From: Candidatus Accumulibacter contiguus
Lineage (GTDB): Bacteria > Pseudomonadota > Gammaproteobacteria > Burkholderiales > Rhodocyclaceae
Assembly (NCBI RefSeq): GCF_012940005.1
Contig: NZ_SPMX01000003.1
Span: forward strand, 62,001-126,000
Reading direction: 5' to 3'
DNA: 64,000 bases
Shown: positions 11,038 to 20,546 of the stretch, one piece after another
Layout of the letters: each line of letters begins with the position of its first letter
How positions within the stretch are numbered: position 1 is the stretch's first letter
Notes under the pieces: model-generated
What the model was told of the DNA's origin: nothing
Databases searched by the model: none
The model's input: only the letters and a program-made list of their open reading frames with translations
Made by a program: the position numbers and the translations under genes

Positions 11038-12621
11038 CCGACCGCCCTCCCCAAGAGACAAAAATCGGCACCTGGCCCTAGCCCTGGCTTCTGGAGTTCA
11101 AGCTGCGCGCCATTCGCTTCGCACAACTCGCGTGCAATAAAAAAGACCCAGGCCGGTACCACGATGATGTGTGGTAAAGAACGGCTCAAAGATCTGTTCG
11201 CGGCAAGCCTCATCGACGCCCTGACCATCGTCGATCACATGCAGTTCCAACTGATCATCGGCCCGGGCATCACAAACCAGCAGGCGAACGCTACCGGCAG
11301 CACGCTGCGAATGCCGCAACGCGTTGCCCAGAAGATTCCATAACACCTGATGAAAATGCGAACGATCGAAACAAAGAATGGCCCGGCCCGACAACTCCAG
11401 GCGGACCACATCTGCCGGCAAGTTCTCCTTGACCCGGCATTCCTCGATGAACAAAGGCAGCGCCTCGCGCAGGTCGATCCGTTCACGGTAGCTGCGGTCA
11501 CGGCGACCAAGTTCCAGAATATCACTAACGATGCGCTCCAGACGCTGGGCATTGTCAAGAACGATGCGCAGCAGGCGCTCATACAGCTGGCCTCGCCGTT
11601 CTTCACGCAACAACTCGCCGGCATGACTGATCGCCGATAGCGGGTTGCGAATCTCGTGCGCGATGTTGGCGGTCAGCCGCCCGAGTGCAGCCAGTTTGAT
11701 CTGCCGTGCCTGCTCCTGCAGACGGCCGATATCCTCAAGAAAAACAAGCACATCATTTTCAGTGCTGACGGTGCGAATGAAGCGCGCTCGCAATTGTATG
11801 CCACTCGCCGGCACGTTGACCAGCGCCGCCTCTTCGCCGGGGTTCTGGCACCAATTGACGAAACCCTGCGCCAGTTCGGGCGAGCACTCGCTGATCCCCT
11901 TGCCGCCATGCAATGCCAGCAGTTGCCTGGCGCGGGGGTTGCTCTGCCTGACCTGACCATCGCTGCTGAGCACCAGAACACCATCCTGCATCTCCTCGAT
12001 CACGCGCTGGCTGATCACCGTCTGATTATTCAGGTCAACACCGCGCTGCCTTGCCAGCACTTCGTTGGCGATCACCCGACGAGCCAGCAGGCGAGCCGAA
12101 ACGGCTACCGCAAAAAACCCGGCACTGAAGACCCCGGCATGGAAGAATCCGGCCGCATCGAAATCGTTCTGCAGTGCCCGATAAGACTGTTCGAACAGCA
12201 CAGCGAGCGTTGCCATCGCCGCATAGAACAGCACCAGGCGACCCTGCCCGACCAGACCGGCACCGGCCAGTGTCACCAACAGCATCGATCCCAGTCCGCT
12301 ACCCAGCCCGCCGCCAACATGAATCAGCAGCGTCATCACCAGTACATCAACCATGACGCTCGCAGTGAGCTGCATGCTGGCATGCTGACGATGGCGATAC
12401 GCCACGATCACCGTCAGCGCAGTACTCGCCAGGTAGATTCCGGCCAGCATCAGGTGCTGCAAACCCTGATGCGGAGTGAGCACAGGAAAGGCGGACGGGT
12501 ACAGCAGCGCGGAGCAGAAAAGCAGCAAGGCTACCGCAAAGCGGTAGAGGTTGAAATAGCGCAGCGATTTCCAGTGCGTCTCGGAGAAGCGCTCGATGCC
12601 AACCTCTGGCGTGCTCAACAT
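11031..12621 (-). CDS. pilS: two-component sensor histidine kinase PilS (frameshifted)
   Basis: Membrane histidine kinase partner of PilR. The N-terminal ~190 residues hold about six hydrophobic segments, then a PAS-like domain (VIEEMQDGVLVLSSDGQVRQSN), the phospho-acceptor helix (LTANIAHEIRNPLSAISHAG) and an ATPase domain (NLLGNALRHS, DDGQGVD, GTGLGLF). The frame breaks within GTGLGLF at a six-base run (11139-11144): one frame continues FYCTRVVRSEW, the other gives FIARELCEANGAQLEL to the stop at 11031. Removing one base gives about 529 residues. The ATG at 12619-12621 is used; a GTG two codons earlier is possible. It begins directly after the PP0621-type gene. Confidence 0.9.
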
Positions 12622-12627
12622 GACCAC

Positions 12628-12861
12628 TCAGGTGCCGTCGGACTGGGCTTCACGAAGGTGGGCAACGCAGCAGTAGTAACGATCATTGGCCAGAATGCTC
12701 TCGCTGACTGGCTGATTGACACCACAGTGGGCACATTGAACCATGCGCTCGGCTTCGAGTTCTTCGGTCGGCGGTCGAATCGTGCTGCGCGCCGTGCACG
12801 ACTTGCGCCAGGCCCACCAGACAAACCACACCAGCCCGATTAACAGTAAAAATTTTGTCAT
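12628..12861 (-). CDS. PP0621 family small membrane protein
   Basis: 77 residues: an N-terminal hydrophobic segment (KFLLLIGLVWFVWWAWR), a basic stretch, then a cysteine-containing tail (QCAHCGVNQPVSES...YYCCVAHL) resembling a small zinc ribbon. The layout matches the PP0621 family, commonly found just upstream of pilS in beta- and gammaproteobacteria, which is its position here (its stop is followed at once by pilS). Function unknown. Confidence 0.8.
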   Translation of the reverse strand: MTKFLLLIGLVWFVWWAWRKSCTARSTIRPPTEELEAERMVQCAHCGVNQPVSESILANDRYYCCVAHLREAQSDGT

Positions 12862-12998
12862 TGCCAGAGAAGTCCTGCAGAACGCACAAGCATAGCAGAA
12901 CGATGGCGAGCAGAGAGCATCGCCAATCGGATTCGGGCAATCGTCCGGGTTGAAGACCGGTGCAGCGCGTGTGTCGGGAAAGACCGACAGGCAACGGT

Positions 12999-13075
<77 letters not shown>

Positions 13076-13093
13076 ACCGATGCGATTACAGCG

Positions 13094-14056
13094 CTAATAA
13101 CTTCTAGCTACTGCAAAGAGGCATAATTCTAACAAGGAATCCTTGTATTGAGAAGTAGGTACGAGATCCAGCGCAATCGCAGCGCGCTCAGCCTCCGCCT
13201 TGGCCTTCTGTTTTGCGTATTCGAGCGCCCCGGTGGCGCGAATCGCTGCCAACACCTCAGGCAAGTCGTCACGCCCACCACTCTCTATCGCGCGTCGTAC
13301 GCAAGCCGCCTGCGCTGTAGTCCCATTCTGAAGTACGAAAATCAGCGGCAGTGTCGGCTTGCCTTCAGCCAGGTCGTCGCCAAGATGCTTGCCGGTCTCC
13401 TGTTCGGCGCCCGAATAGTCAAGCACATCGTCAATCAACTGAAACGCCGTCCCCAGGTGTATGCCGTAGGTCGCCATCGCCTGCTCGATGGCAGCAGTGG
13501 CACCACCAATGATCGCCCCCAGTTGCGCCGCCGCCTCGAACAGCTTCGCCGTCTTGTAGCGGATGACTTGCAGGTAGCTCGCCTCATCGAGGTCTGCATC
13601 ATGACAGTTCATCAATTGCAGCACTTCGCCCTCGGCAATGACGTTGGTCGCGTCTGACAACACCTGCATGACGCGCATGTCATTGACTGCAACCATCATC
13701 TGAAAGGCTCGCGAATACAGGAAGTCACCCACCAGCACGCTGGCCGAATTACCGAACATCGCGTTGGCGGTTTCACGACCGCGCCGCAGGTCGGAAGCGT
13801 CGACCACATCGTCATGCAGCAAGGTGGCCGTGTGGATGAACTCGATCACCGCCGAGAGTTCGTGATGATATGCACCGCGATAACCCAGCGCGCCAGCCGA
13901 GAGCAGCACCAGCGCCGGACGCAGTCTCTTGCCGCCGCTCTGCACGATGTACTCGGCGACCTGCCGGACCAGCACCACATCGGAATGGAGGCGCTGGCGG
14001 ATCACTGCGTCAACCGCTTCCAGGTCGGACCTGATCAGGTTGTATAACTGCTCCAT
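13094..14056 (-). CDS. ispB: octaprenyl diphosphate synthase (polyprenyl synthetase)
   Basis: Trans-prenyltransferase that makes the side chain of ubiquinone. The first aspartate-rich motif is in HTATLLHDDVVDASDLRRG and the second in FQLIDDVLDYSG; GGKRLRPALVLL is the IPP-binding region. The protein is 320 residues from the ATG at 14054-14056 (MEQLYNLI), which matches known IspB N-termini; an upstream in-frame extension is not conserved in type. Product chain length (C40 versus C45) is inferred from family resemblance only. Confidence 0.94.
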   Translation of the reverse strand: MEQLYNLIRSDLEAVDAVIRQRLHSDVVLVRQVAEYIVQSGGKRLRPALVLLSAGALGYRGAYHHELSAVIEFIHTATLLHDDVVDASDLRRGRETANAMFGNSASVLVGDFLYSRAFQMMVAVNDMRVMQVLSDATNVIAEGEVLQLMNCHDADLDEASYLQVIRYKTAKLFEAAAQLGAIIGGATAAIEQAMATYGIHLGTAFQLIDDVLDYSGAEQETGKHLGDDLAEGKPTLPLIFVLQNGTTAQAACVRRAIESGGRDDLPEVLAAIRATGALEYAKQKAKAEAERAAIALDLVPTSQYKDSLLELCLFAVARSY

Positions 14057-14186
14057 TCTCACCACACAGCACCTTGGCACAAAAAACTCCGCGATCTTAG
14101 GCGCCGACCCGTCCTGCGTCAACTACAGGAACTGCCAAGCAAAATATCCGGTGCTCGCTGCCCGCGCAGAAGGAAGTCCGGGTCCG

Positions 14187-15368
14187 CTAGCCGCTTGACG
14201 AGGCGCCCGCCGTCGAAGAACCCGCCGAGCCGCCGCGGTTGCTGCCCGCCACCATCCGGAATTCATAGAGACGGCATTCCAGCGCCCCATTGAACAGGGG
14301 TGTCTTCCTGCTTGGAGTCAGGCGGAGCATTTTCGGCAGACGAGTGTCGGCGCTGATCAGATAGCAGTTCCAGCCAGCGAAGCGGCGCTTCAACGCACTG
14401 CCGAGCAGAGGGTAGAACTGTGCCAACTCGTCATGGTCGGAGACGCGCTCGCCGTAAGGCGGATTACTGACCATCACGCCATGCTCGGCCGGCGCCTTGA
14501 TTTCGAGCAGGTCGCCGGTGCATAAGGTAAGCGCCGGCAGCAGTCCGGCGCGGTCGAGATTGGCCAGCGCCGCGCGCACGGCGACCGGCGAGATATCGCT
14601 GCCAAAAATTCCCGAATCGGTGGCCAGCGTTTCCCCGGCACGCGCGGCATCGAGCAGCCGCTGCCAGGTCGCCGAATCAAAATGGCGTAACTGCTGAAAG
14701 GCGAAGGAACGCCCGGCCCCGGGCGCCACACCGAGCGCGATCTGTGCGGCTTCGAGCAGAAAGGTACCGCTGCCGCACATCGGGTCAAGCAGAGCGACGC
14801 CGGGCTGCCAGCCGCTGAGGCGCAGAATGCCGGCGGCGAGATTTTCCTTGAGCGGCGCATCGACGGTCTTCTGGCGATAACCGCGCTGGTAGAGCGGCGC
14901 ACCCGAAGTATCGAGATAGAGCGTGCATTCGTCCTTGCTGATGAAGCCGTGTACCCGCAGGTCCGGATGGCGGGTATCGACACTCGGACGCTTGCCGGTC
15001 TCGCGGCGAAAACGATCGCAGATCGCGTCCTTGATTCGCAGGGTCACGAATTCGAGGCTTTTCAGTGGGCTCTTGACGGCGTTGACGTCTACCCGAATGG
15101 TCTGCTCGGGAACGAACCATCTCGGCCAGGGGGTGTCGAGTGCCAGGCGGTAGATATCTTCTTCATTGCCATAAGGCGCCAGCGCCACGCGCCAGAGAAT
15201 GCGCGTGGCAATCCGCGAATACAGATTGGCGCGGTAGCAGACCGGCCAGTCGGCAAGGAAATGCACACCACCGAAGATCGGTTTGAGATCACGCGCACCC
15301 GCCGCCACGAGGTCTTCAAGCAGCAGTTGCTCCAAGCCGCGCGGGCAGCTTGCAAAAAACTTTTCCAC
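14187..15368 (-). CDS. rlmL: 23S rRNA (guanine-N2)-methyltransferase, RlmL/THUMP type
   Basis: SAM-dependent RNA methyltransferase. The N-terminal ferredoxin-like/THUMP region (FASCPRGLEQLLLEDLVAAGA, SVDTRHPDLRVHGFI) is followed by a Rossmann domain with motif I DPMCGSGTFLLEAA and catalytic NPPYGER. At 393 residues it corresponds to the N-terminal half of E. coli RlmKL, the free-standing RlmL form. The last ~15 residues are Ser/Gly/Ala-rich. It most likely methylates G2445 of 23S rRNA; a related YcbY-type target cannot be excluded. Confidence 0.9.
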   Translation of the reverse strand: MEKFFASCPRGLEQLLLEDLVAAGARDLKPIFGGVHFLADWPVCYRANLYSRIATRILWRVALAPYGNEEDIYRLALDTPWPRWFVPEQTIRVDVNAVKSPLKSLEFVTLRIKDAICDRFRRETGKRPSVDTRHPDLRVHGFISKDECTLYLDTSGAPLYQRGYRQKTVDAPLKENLAAGILRLSGWQPGVALLDPMCGSGTFLLEAAQIALGVAPGAGRSFAFQQLRHFDSATWQRLLDAARAGETLATDSGIFGSDISPVAVRAALANLDRAGLLPALTLCTGDLLEIKAPAEHGVMVSNPPYGERVSDHDELAQFYPLLGSALKRRFAGWNCYLISADTRLPKMLRLTPSRKTPLFNGALECRLYEFRMVAGSNRGGSAGSSTAGASSSG

Positions 15369-15394
15369 GATGGTTTGTCTCCCGACAGGCGAAA

Positions 15395-15811
15395 CTAGAA
15401 CGGCTTGACCACGGCCAGGTAAGTCACTGCCAGCAGCAGCAGCACTGGCAATTCGTTGAAATAGCGGTACCAGACGTGGCCGTGGAGCTTACGACCGGCC
15501 TGGAAGTCGCGCAAAAGCCGACCACAATACGCGTGATACGCCAGCAACGCCACCACCAAAGCAGTCTTTGCGTGCAACCAGCCACCCGAGAAACCGAAAC
15601 CAAACCACAGCCAGAGACCCAAGGCGACGGCCAGAACGGCAATCGGGGTCATGAAACGAAAGAGCTTGCCGGCCATCAGCAGCAGGCGATCACGCTCGGC
15701 GGCGCTGTCCGGCGCAACCATCGCCAAATTGACAAAAATCCGTGGCAGGTAGAACAGGCCGGCAAACCAGCTGACCACCATCCAGAGATGCAGAACCTTG
15801 ACGATCAACAT
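15395..15811 (-). CDS. hemJ: CopD/HemJ family membrane protein (protoporphyrinogen IX oxidase)
   Basis: 138 residues with four hydrophobic segments. The conserved HemJ N-terminus is visible (VKVLHLWMVVSWFAGLFYLPRIFV), as are KTALVVALLAYHAYCGRLLRDF and RYFNELPVLLLL. HemJ performs the penultimate haem step in bacteria without HemG or HemY; the assignment rests on family resemblance. Its start overlaps the end of the upstream SDR gene by 7 bases on the same strand. Confidence 0.88.
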   Translation of the reverse strand: MLIVKVLHLWMVVSWFAGLFYLPRIFVNLAMVAPDSAAERDRLLLMAGKLFRFMTPIAVLAVALGLWLWFGFGFSGGWLHAKTALVVALLAYHAYCGRLLRDFQAGRKLHGHVWYRYFNELPVLLLLAVTYLAVVKPF

Positions 15812-16710
15812 CCGTGCTTCCTTTCCGCGCAGGCCGCTGCGACGCCATCCTCGACGCGGGCATAGCGCAGCCTGGCGTGCAGTTCCTTCTTGATCCGCTG
15901 GTTGCTCAGACGGCGTGATTCGCTCATGAAAGACAACTGCAGCGGCGACAGTTGCTGCTCGGCGTCGCGACGCGAAAGGCGAGGTACGCGCGGCAGACCG
16001 AAACGATCGGCAACGAGATCAAAATACTCACCCATCCTGATTTCCGAATCGTCGGTCGCATGATAGATACGGTTGCTGCGCCCGTAACGAAGCGCGGCGC
16101 AGGTCAGCATCGCCAGATCCTCGGCATGAATATGGTTGGTATAGACATCGTCAGCCGCGCACAGCGCCGGCGTACCTTTTTGCAAACGCTCGATCGGCAG
16201 GCGATCCGCAGCATAGATGCCGGGGACACGCAAAATGCTGACGACCACGCCTCGGTGGCCAAAAGCGCGTAACTGGCGCTCGGCATCAACGCGGCGGCAG
16301 GCACGCGCCGTCGTCGGCCGCAAGCTGCGCGTTTCGTCGATCCGTTCCCCCTGGCAATCGCCATAGACGCCGCTGGTGCTTATATACACGATGCGCTGTG
16401 GTAGACTCCTGCCACGAGCCAGCGCGGCGAGCAGGCCACTGGTGCGGGTATCACGCCGACATCCTGGGAGACTTCGTCGGTCAGCATTCGGCGGCGGTGC
16501 CAGATGGACAATGACGTCAGCGAGACCAGCGATGCGTTGCAGGCTGGCTGGCTGATCGAGGTCGGCCACGACGGGTCGGGCACCCTTTTCGCGCCAGAAG
16601 GAACTCTGCCCAGGATCGCGTAACAGCGCGAAAACGCGATAATGGCCAAGCAGACGGGGAAGCAAGCGGCTGGCAATGTCACCGCAGCCGACGATCAATA
16701 GTTTTTGCAC
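15805..16710 (-). CDS. NAD-dependent epimerase/dehydratase (SDR) family protein
   Basis: Extended-SDR-like protein of 301 residues. The Rossmann entry is LLIVGCGDIASRLLPRLLGH; IVYISTSGVYGD carries the catalytic-region tyrosine and DDVYTNHIHAEDLAML follows, all typical of YeeZ-like/SDR_a5 proteins. The C-terminus is NQRIKKELHARLRYARVEDGVAAAC. Around residue 80 the sequence NADRRSLPGCRRDTRT looks less regular than its surroundings and could hide two compensating indels, but the frame is open. Substrate unknown. Divergently transcribed from the 2Fe-2S reductase, 39 bases apart. Confidence 0.82.
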   Translation of the reverse strand: MQKLLIVGCGDIASRLLPRLLGHYRVFALLRDPGQSSFWREKGARPVVADLDQPASLQRIAGLADVIVHLAPPPNADRRSLPGCRRDTRTSGLLAALARGRSLPQRIVYISTSGVYGDCQGERIDETRSLRPTTARACRRVDAERQLRAFGHRGVVVSILRVPGIYAADRLPIERLQKGTPALCAADDVYTNHIHAEDLAMLTCAALRYGRSNRIYHATDDSEIRMGEYFDLVADRFGLPRVPRLSRRDAEQQLSPLQLSFMSESRRLSNQRIKKELHARLRYARVEDGVAAACAERKHGC

Positions 16711-16749
16711 TGTGCAATTTTACCGGATTAGGACATCAGCGGAGAGTCC

Positions 16750-17850
16750 ATGGGTTTTCAGGTCAGTGTTCAGCCGAGCCGGCACACTTTTCACGCCGAA
16801 CCGGAAGAGACCATTCTCGAAGCAGCGCTGCGTCAGGGATTGAGTCTGCCATACGGCTGCCGGGATGGGGTTTGTGGCAGCTGTCGGGGCAAGGTCCTGA
16901 GCGGCGAGCTGGCGCACGGCAAAGCCCAGCTCGAAGTGCTCAGTGAGGCCGACCGCCAGGCCGGCTTTGCCCTCTTTTGCTGCGCCATGGCGAGAAGCGA
17001 CCTGTGCCTGGAGAGCCGGGAAGTCCGCTCGATCGAGGATATTCCGATCAGAACCTTGCCAGCGCGCGTGCACAAGCTCACGCGCGCCGCTCCGGACGTG
17101 ATCATCATTGACCTCAAACTGCCCGCCAACGAGCGCCTGCAGTTTCTCGCCGGCCAATACGTGGACATTCTGCTCAAGGAAGGCCGGCGCCGCTCGTTCT
17201 CGCTGGCCAACGCACCGCACGCGGACGACTTTCTTCAACTGCATGTTCGGCAGGTGCCGGGTGGCCAGTTCACCGGGCAGGTCTTCGACACCATGAAGGA
17301 ACGCGACCTCCTGCGTCTGCGCGGACCATACGGCAGTTTCTTCATGCGCGAGGACGCCGGCAAACCGATGCTGCTGGTTGCTGGCGGCACCGGCTTTGCG
17401 CCGATCAAGGCGATCGTCGAACACGCCATCGCGGAAGAATGCACCAGGCCAATGCACATCTATTGGGGTGGTCGCTGTCGCGCCGACCTTTACCTGCTGG
17501 CCCTGGCCGAATCGTGGTCTGTGCAGCATCCCCATATTGATTTCACGCCGGTCCTGTCCGACTCGCCGGAAGCGGAACACTGGCCGGGTCGACGCGGCCT
17601 GGTGCATGCAGTGGCCATGGCCGATCACCCCAGGCTTGCTGACTACCAGGCCTATGTCTGTGGTTCACCGGCGATGGTGACTGCCGCCAGGCAGGACTTC
17701 CTGACTCACTGCCAGTTGCCGCCAGAGGAATTCTTCGCTGACTCCTTCGACTTTTCTGCCGATACCCTGGAGGCGATGAGCGCGAAGCGTGCGCTTCATG
17801 CACCGAATACGAGTGGTTCTTCCGATACCAGGGTTACTCCAGATGAATGA
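16750..17850 (+). CDS. CDP-6-deoxy-delta-3,4-glucoseen reductase-like 2Fe-2S flavin oxidoreductase
   Basis: Three-domain electron-transfer protein of 366 residues. A plant-type ferredoxin domain has Cys37, Cys42 and Cys45 (GCRDGVCGSCRGKV) with the fourth ligand at Cys77 or 78. An FAD-binding barrel (RSFSLANAPH) and an NAD-binding domain (LLVAGGTGFAPIKAI) follow. This order matches AscD/phenol hydroxylase reductase-type enzymes; betaproteobacterial copies are often annotated as above although no deoxysugar genes occur here. The electron acceptor is unknown. GGAGAG precedes the ATG. The stop overlaps the start of the EAL-HDOD gene by 8 bases. Confidence 0.85.
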   Translation: MGFQVSVQPSRHTFHAEPEETILEAALRQGLSLPYGCRDGVCGSCRGKVLSGELAHGKAQLEVLSEADRQAGFALFCCAMARSDLCLESREVRSIEDIPIRTLPARVHKLTRAAPDVIIIDLKLPANERLQFLAGQYVDILLKEGRRRSFSLANAPHADDFLQLHVRQVPGGQFTGQVFDTMKERDLLRLRGPYGSFFMREDAGKPMLLVAGGTGFAPIKAIVEHAIAEECTRPMHIYWGGRCRADLYLLALAESWSVQHPHIDFTPVLSDSPEAEHWPGRRGLVHAVAMADHPRLADYQAYVCGSPAMVTAARQDFLTHCQLPPEEFFADSFDFSADTLEAMSAKRALHAPNTSGSSDTRVTPDE

Positions 17851-19015
17851 AGTTTTCATGTCCCGCCAGGCGCTGGTCAATCGCCAGTGCCGGATCATCG
17901 CCACCCGTCTGACACTGCACCTGAGCAACGGCGATGGCATGGAGGACGCAGTGAGCACCCTCAGCGCGCTGGCCGGGGTCTGGCCACCTGGAGGGAAGCC
18001 GGTGTTCATCAGTTGCGGCAGCAGCAGTGATGCCCGCCTGCTCGACTGGTCGACTCCGGAAAACGCGACCATCGAATTCTCGGCGGCAACGCTGCTCAGC
18101 CCGCAGGGACCGGACCTGATCGCCGCGCTGGAAACCTGGCAGCCGACGGTGTGCCTGCATTTTGATCCGCAGGCAGCGCAAGCCCTGACGATCGGCGTGC
18201 CATACCGCTTTATCGGCTTCGACGCACAGCGCTTCACGCTGTCCCAACTCAAGCTGCTCGCAGCCCGGACACGCTCGATCGGCATCGGCATCGCGTTCAA
18301 TGTCGAAACACCCGAGGATTTCCGGGCCTGCATCGATGCGGGAATGACTGCCGCTGCCGGCTGGTTTTTCACCTCGCCAAGTGGCGTACCGGCAAAGAAG
18401 CTCAATGCCGGGCAGGCGAACATCGTGCGGGTGCTCAATCTGGTCCGCAAGAACGCCGACGTCCGGGAAATCGAAGAAGCGCTCAAGCTCGATGTCGCGA
18501 TTTCGTACAAGTTGCTGCGCTACATCAATTCAGCCGGTTTCGGCCTGTCCTGTGAAATCCAGTCGTTCCGGCACGCCGTCAGCATGCTCGGCTACGACAA
18601 GCTCAACCGCTGGTTGTCACTGCTGCTATCAACGGCAAGCAAGGACCCGATGGCGCCCGCATTGATGTACACCGCCCTGCTCAGAGCGCGCCTGATGGAG
18701 CTGCTCGCCAGCGATCTGGTCGACAAGTCGGAGTACGACAACCTCTTCATCACCGGCGCTTTCTCTTTGCTCGACGCCCTGCTCGGGGTCGGTATGGAGC
18801 AGGTGCTCGAGGCGATGCGCCTGCCTGATCCGATCTGCGATGCCCTGCTCGGCAGGGGTGGTCGCTATCAACCCTTTCTCGATCTGGCGCTGGCCAGCGA
18901 GCGCCAGGATGGCGCGGTGATCGCCGGCCAGGCGGCCATGCTCGGACTGACCGCCACGCAATTCAACCGCGCCCAGGTGCAGGCGCTGGCTTTCGCCGAT
19001 GCGATGGAGTTCTAG
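17843..19015 (+). CDS. EAL and HDOD domain-containing signalling protein (degenerate EAL)
   Basis: 390 residues from the ATG at 17843. The N-terminal half has the start typical of EAL-HDOD proteins (MSRQALVNRQCRIIATRLTL), but the catalytic Glu-x-Leu is replaced by TRLTL and other metal ligands are not evident, so c-di-GMP hydrolysis is unlikely. The C-terminal HDOD domain (VRKNADVREIEEALKLDVAISYKLLRYINSA, HAVSMLGYDKLNRWLSLLL) is intact. Probably a c-di-GMP-related adaptor; the partner is unknown. It is co-oriented and overlaps the preceding reductase gene by 8 bases. Confidence 0.88.
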   Translation: MNEVFMSRQALVNRQCRIIATRLTLHLSNGDGMEDAVSTLSALAGVWPPGGKPVFISCGSSSDARLLDWSTPENATIEFSAATLLSPQGPDLIAALETWQPTVCLHFDPQAAQALTIGVPYRFIGFDAQRFTLSQLKLLAARTRSIGIGIAFNVETPEDFRACIDAGMTAAAGWFFTSPSGVPAKKLNAGQANIVRVLNLVRKNADVREIEEALKLDVAISYKLLRYINSAGFGLSCEIQSFRHAVSMLGYDKLNRWLSLLLSTASKDPMAPALMYTALLRARLMELLASDLVDKSEYDNLFITGAFSLLDALLGVGMEQVLEAMRLPDPICDALLGRGGRYQPFLDLALASERQDGAVIAGQAAMLGLTATQFNRAQVQALAFADAMEF

Positions 19016-19047
19016 GGCCAGCGCTGTGGCAAGTGCCCGCAAGCGCC

Positions 19048-19752
19048 CTATTCGCCCAGATAGCAGGCGCGCACTTTCGGGTCGGTGAGCAACTTCTTCG
19101 ACTCGTCGGTCAGCGTGATCTCGCCGCTCTCCATGACGTAGCCACGCTGACTGACTTCCAGCGCCAGCTTGGCATTCTGCTCGACGAGCAGGATGGTCAT
19201 GCCTGCGCTGGCCACCGCACGAATCACCTCGAAGATTTTCTGCACCATGATCGGCGCGAGTCCCATCGACGGTTCATCGAGCAACAGCAGCCGCGGTTTG
19301 CTCATCAGCGCCCGGCCAATCGCCAGCATCTGCTGTTCACCACCCGAGAGCGTTCCTGCCAGTTGCTGCGCTCTTTCCTTGAGGCGGGGAAAGTGCCCGA
19401 GCACCTGTTCGAGGTCGCCCTCGATCTCCGTCTTGTTGTTGCGGGCATAGGCACCCATACGCAGGTTCTCGAGGCTGCTCATGCGCGGGAAGACCCCCCT
19501 GCCCTCCGGAACCAGAGCAATCCCTTCACCGACCAGGCGGTGTGGCGGCAAAGCCAGCAGTTCCTTGCCACGATAGCGGACGCTGCCACCGGCGGGGTCC
19601 AGCAGTCTGGACAGCGCTCGCAAGGTGCTGCTCTTGCCGGCACCGTTGGCACCGATCAGCGCCACCATCTCGCCTTCATTGACATGAAAGGTGATGCCAC
19701 GAACCGCCTGGATACCACCATAGGAAACGCGTAATCCGTTAACTTCAAGCAT
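19048..19752 (-). CDS. livF: branched-chain amino acid ABC transporter ATPase LivF
   Basis: Cytoplasmic ATPase of the LivKHMGF importer, 234 residues. Walker A GANGAGKSS, signature LSGGEQQML, Walker B LLLLDEPSMGLAP, and the LivF-type C-terminus (VMESGEITLTDESKKLL). Last gene of the liv operon, 15 bases after livG. Confidence 0.96.
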   Translation of the reverse strand: MLEVNGLRVSYGGIQAVRGITFHVNEGEMVALIGANGAGKSSTLRALSRLLDPAGGSVRYRGKELLALPPHRLVGEGIALVPEGRGVFPRMSSLENLRMGAYARNNKTEIEGDLEQVLGHFPRLKERAQQLAGTLSGGEQQMLAIGRALMSKPRLLLLDEPSMGLAPIMVQKIFEVIRAVASAGMTILLVEQNAKLALEVSQRGYVMESGEITLTDESKKLLTDPKVRACYLGE

Positions 19753-19767
19753 GATTCATCGTTCCCT

Positions 19768-20544
19768 TCAGGCCACCGACCCACCAAGGTAGGCCTCGAT
19801 CACGCGCGGATCCTTCTGCACCACTACTGGCACGTCCTCACAGATTTTCTCGCCGTAGTCGAGTACCGCCACCCGCCCACACAGCCCCATCACCAGTTTG
19901 ACATCATGTTCGATCAGCAGAACCGTCACACCATCCCGGCAGATGCCCTCGACCAGCACGCGCAAAGCCTCGGTCTCGGTGCCGTTCATTCCGGCAGCCG
20001 GTTCGTCGAGCGCGAGCAGCTTGGGTTCTGTGGCCAGGGCACGGGCAATCTCGAGGCGCCGCTGATCGCCGTAGGACAGATGCTTGGCGTAGTCATGTGC
20101 CCGCTCATGAATTCCCACGTAGTGCAACAGTTCTTCGGCGCGACGAGCAATCGCCGCCTCTTCGGCACGGGTGGTCGGGTTGCGGGTGATCGCGCCAAAG
20201 ACGCCGGCGTGTGTGCGCAAATGGCGTCCAACCATGACGTTCTCGATCGCCGTCATGTTCCCGAACAGGCGAATGTTCTGAAAAGTGCGGGCGATTCCGA
20301 CGGCGGCGGCCTTGTGCGGCGCATCGGCTTCGAGTTTGACACCGTCAAAGATGAAATGGCCGCTCTCGTTCTTGTACAGGCCGGTCAGGCAATTGAAGAA
20401 AGTGGTCTTGCCGGCGCCGTTCGGCCCGATCAGGCCATAGATCTCGCCTCGGCGAATGGTCAGCGAAACGTCATGCAAAGCCTTGACACCGCCGAAATGT
20501 TTCGCGACCTCATGGGCCTCGAGGAGAAGTGGTACTTGGTTCAT
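19768..20544 (-). CDS. livG: branched-chain amino acid ABC transporter ATPase LivG
   Basis: Second ATPase of the importer, 258 residues. Walker A GPNGAGKTT, LSYGDQRRLEIARAL in place of the classic signature (normal for LivG), and LLALDEPAAGMNGTET. The ATG at 20542-20544 lies two bases after the livM stop and starts the conserved sequence MNQVPLLLEAHEVAKHFGG; earlier in-frame codons lie inside livM. Confidence 0.95.
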   Translation of the reverse strand: MNQVPLLLEAHEVAKHFGGVKALHDVSLTIRRGEIYGLIGPNGAGKTTFFNCLTGLYKNESGHFIFDGVKLEADAPHKAAAVGIARTFQNIRLFGNMTAIENVMVGRHLRTHAGVFGAITRNPTTRAEEAAIARRAEELLHYVGIHERAHDYAKHLSYGDQRRLEIARALATEPKLLALDEPAAGMNGTETEALRVLVEGICRDGVTVLLIEHDVKLVMGLCGRVAVLDYGEKICEDVPVVVQKDPRVIEAYLGGSVA

Positions 20545-20546
20545 GG

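Noticed and set aside
11656-12843. 395-codon open frame on the plus strand
   Set aside because: Antisense to pilS and the PP0621-type gene; Gln/His-rich shadow composition.
16420-16520. Possible pair of compensating frameshifts in the SDR gene
   Set aside because: The frame is open throughout and only a short stretch looks irregular; not enough evidence.
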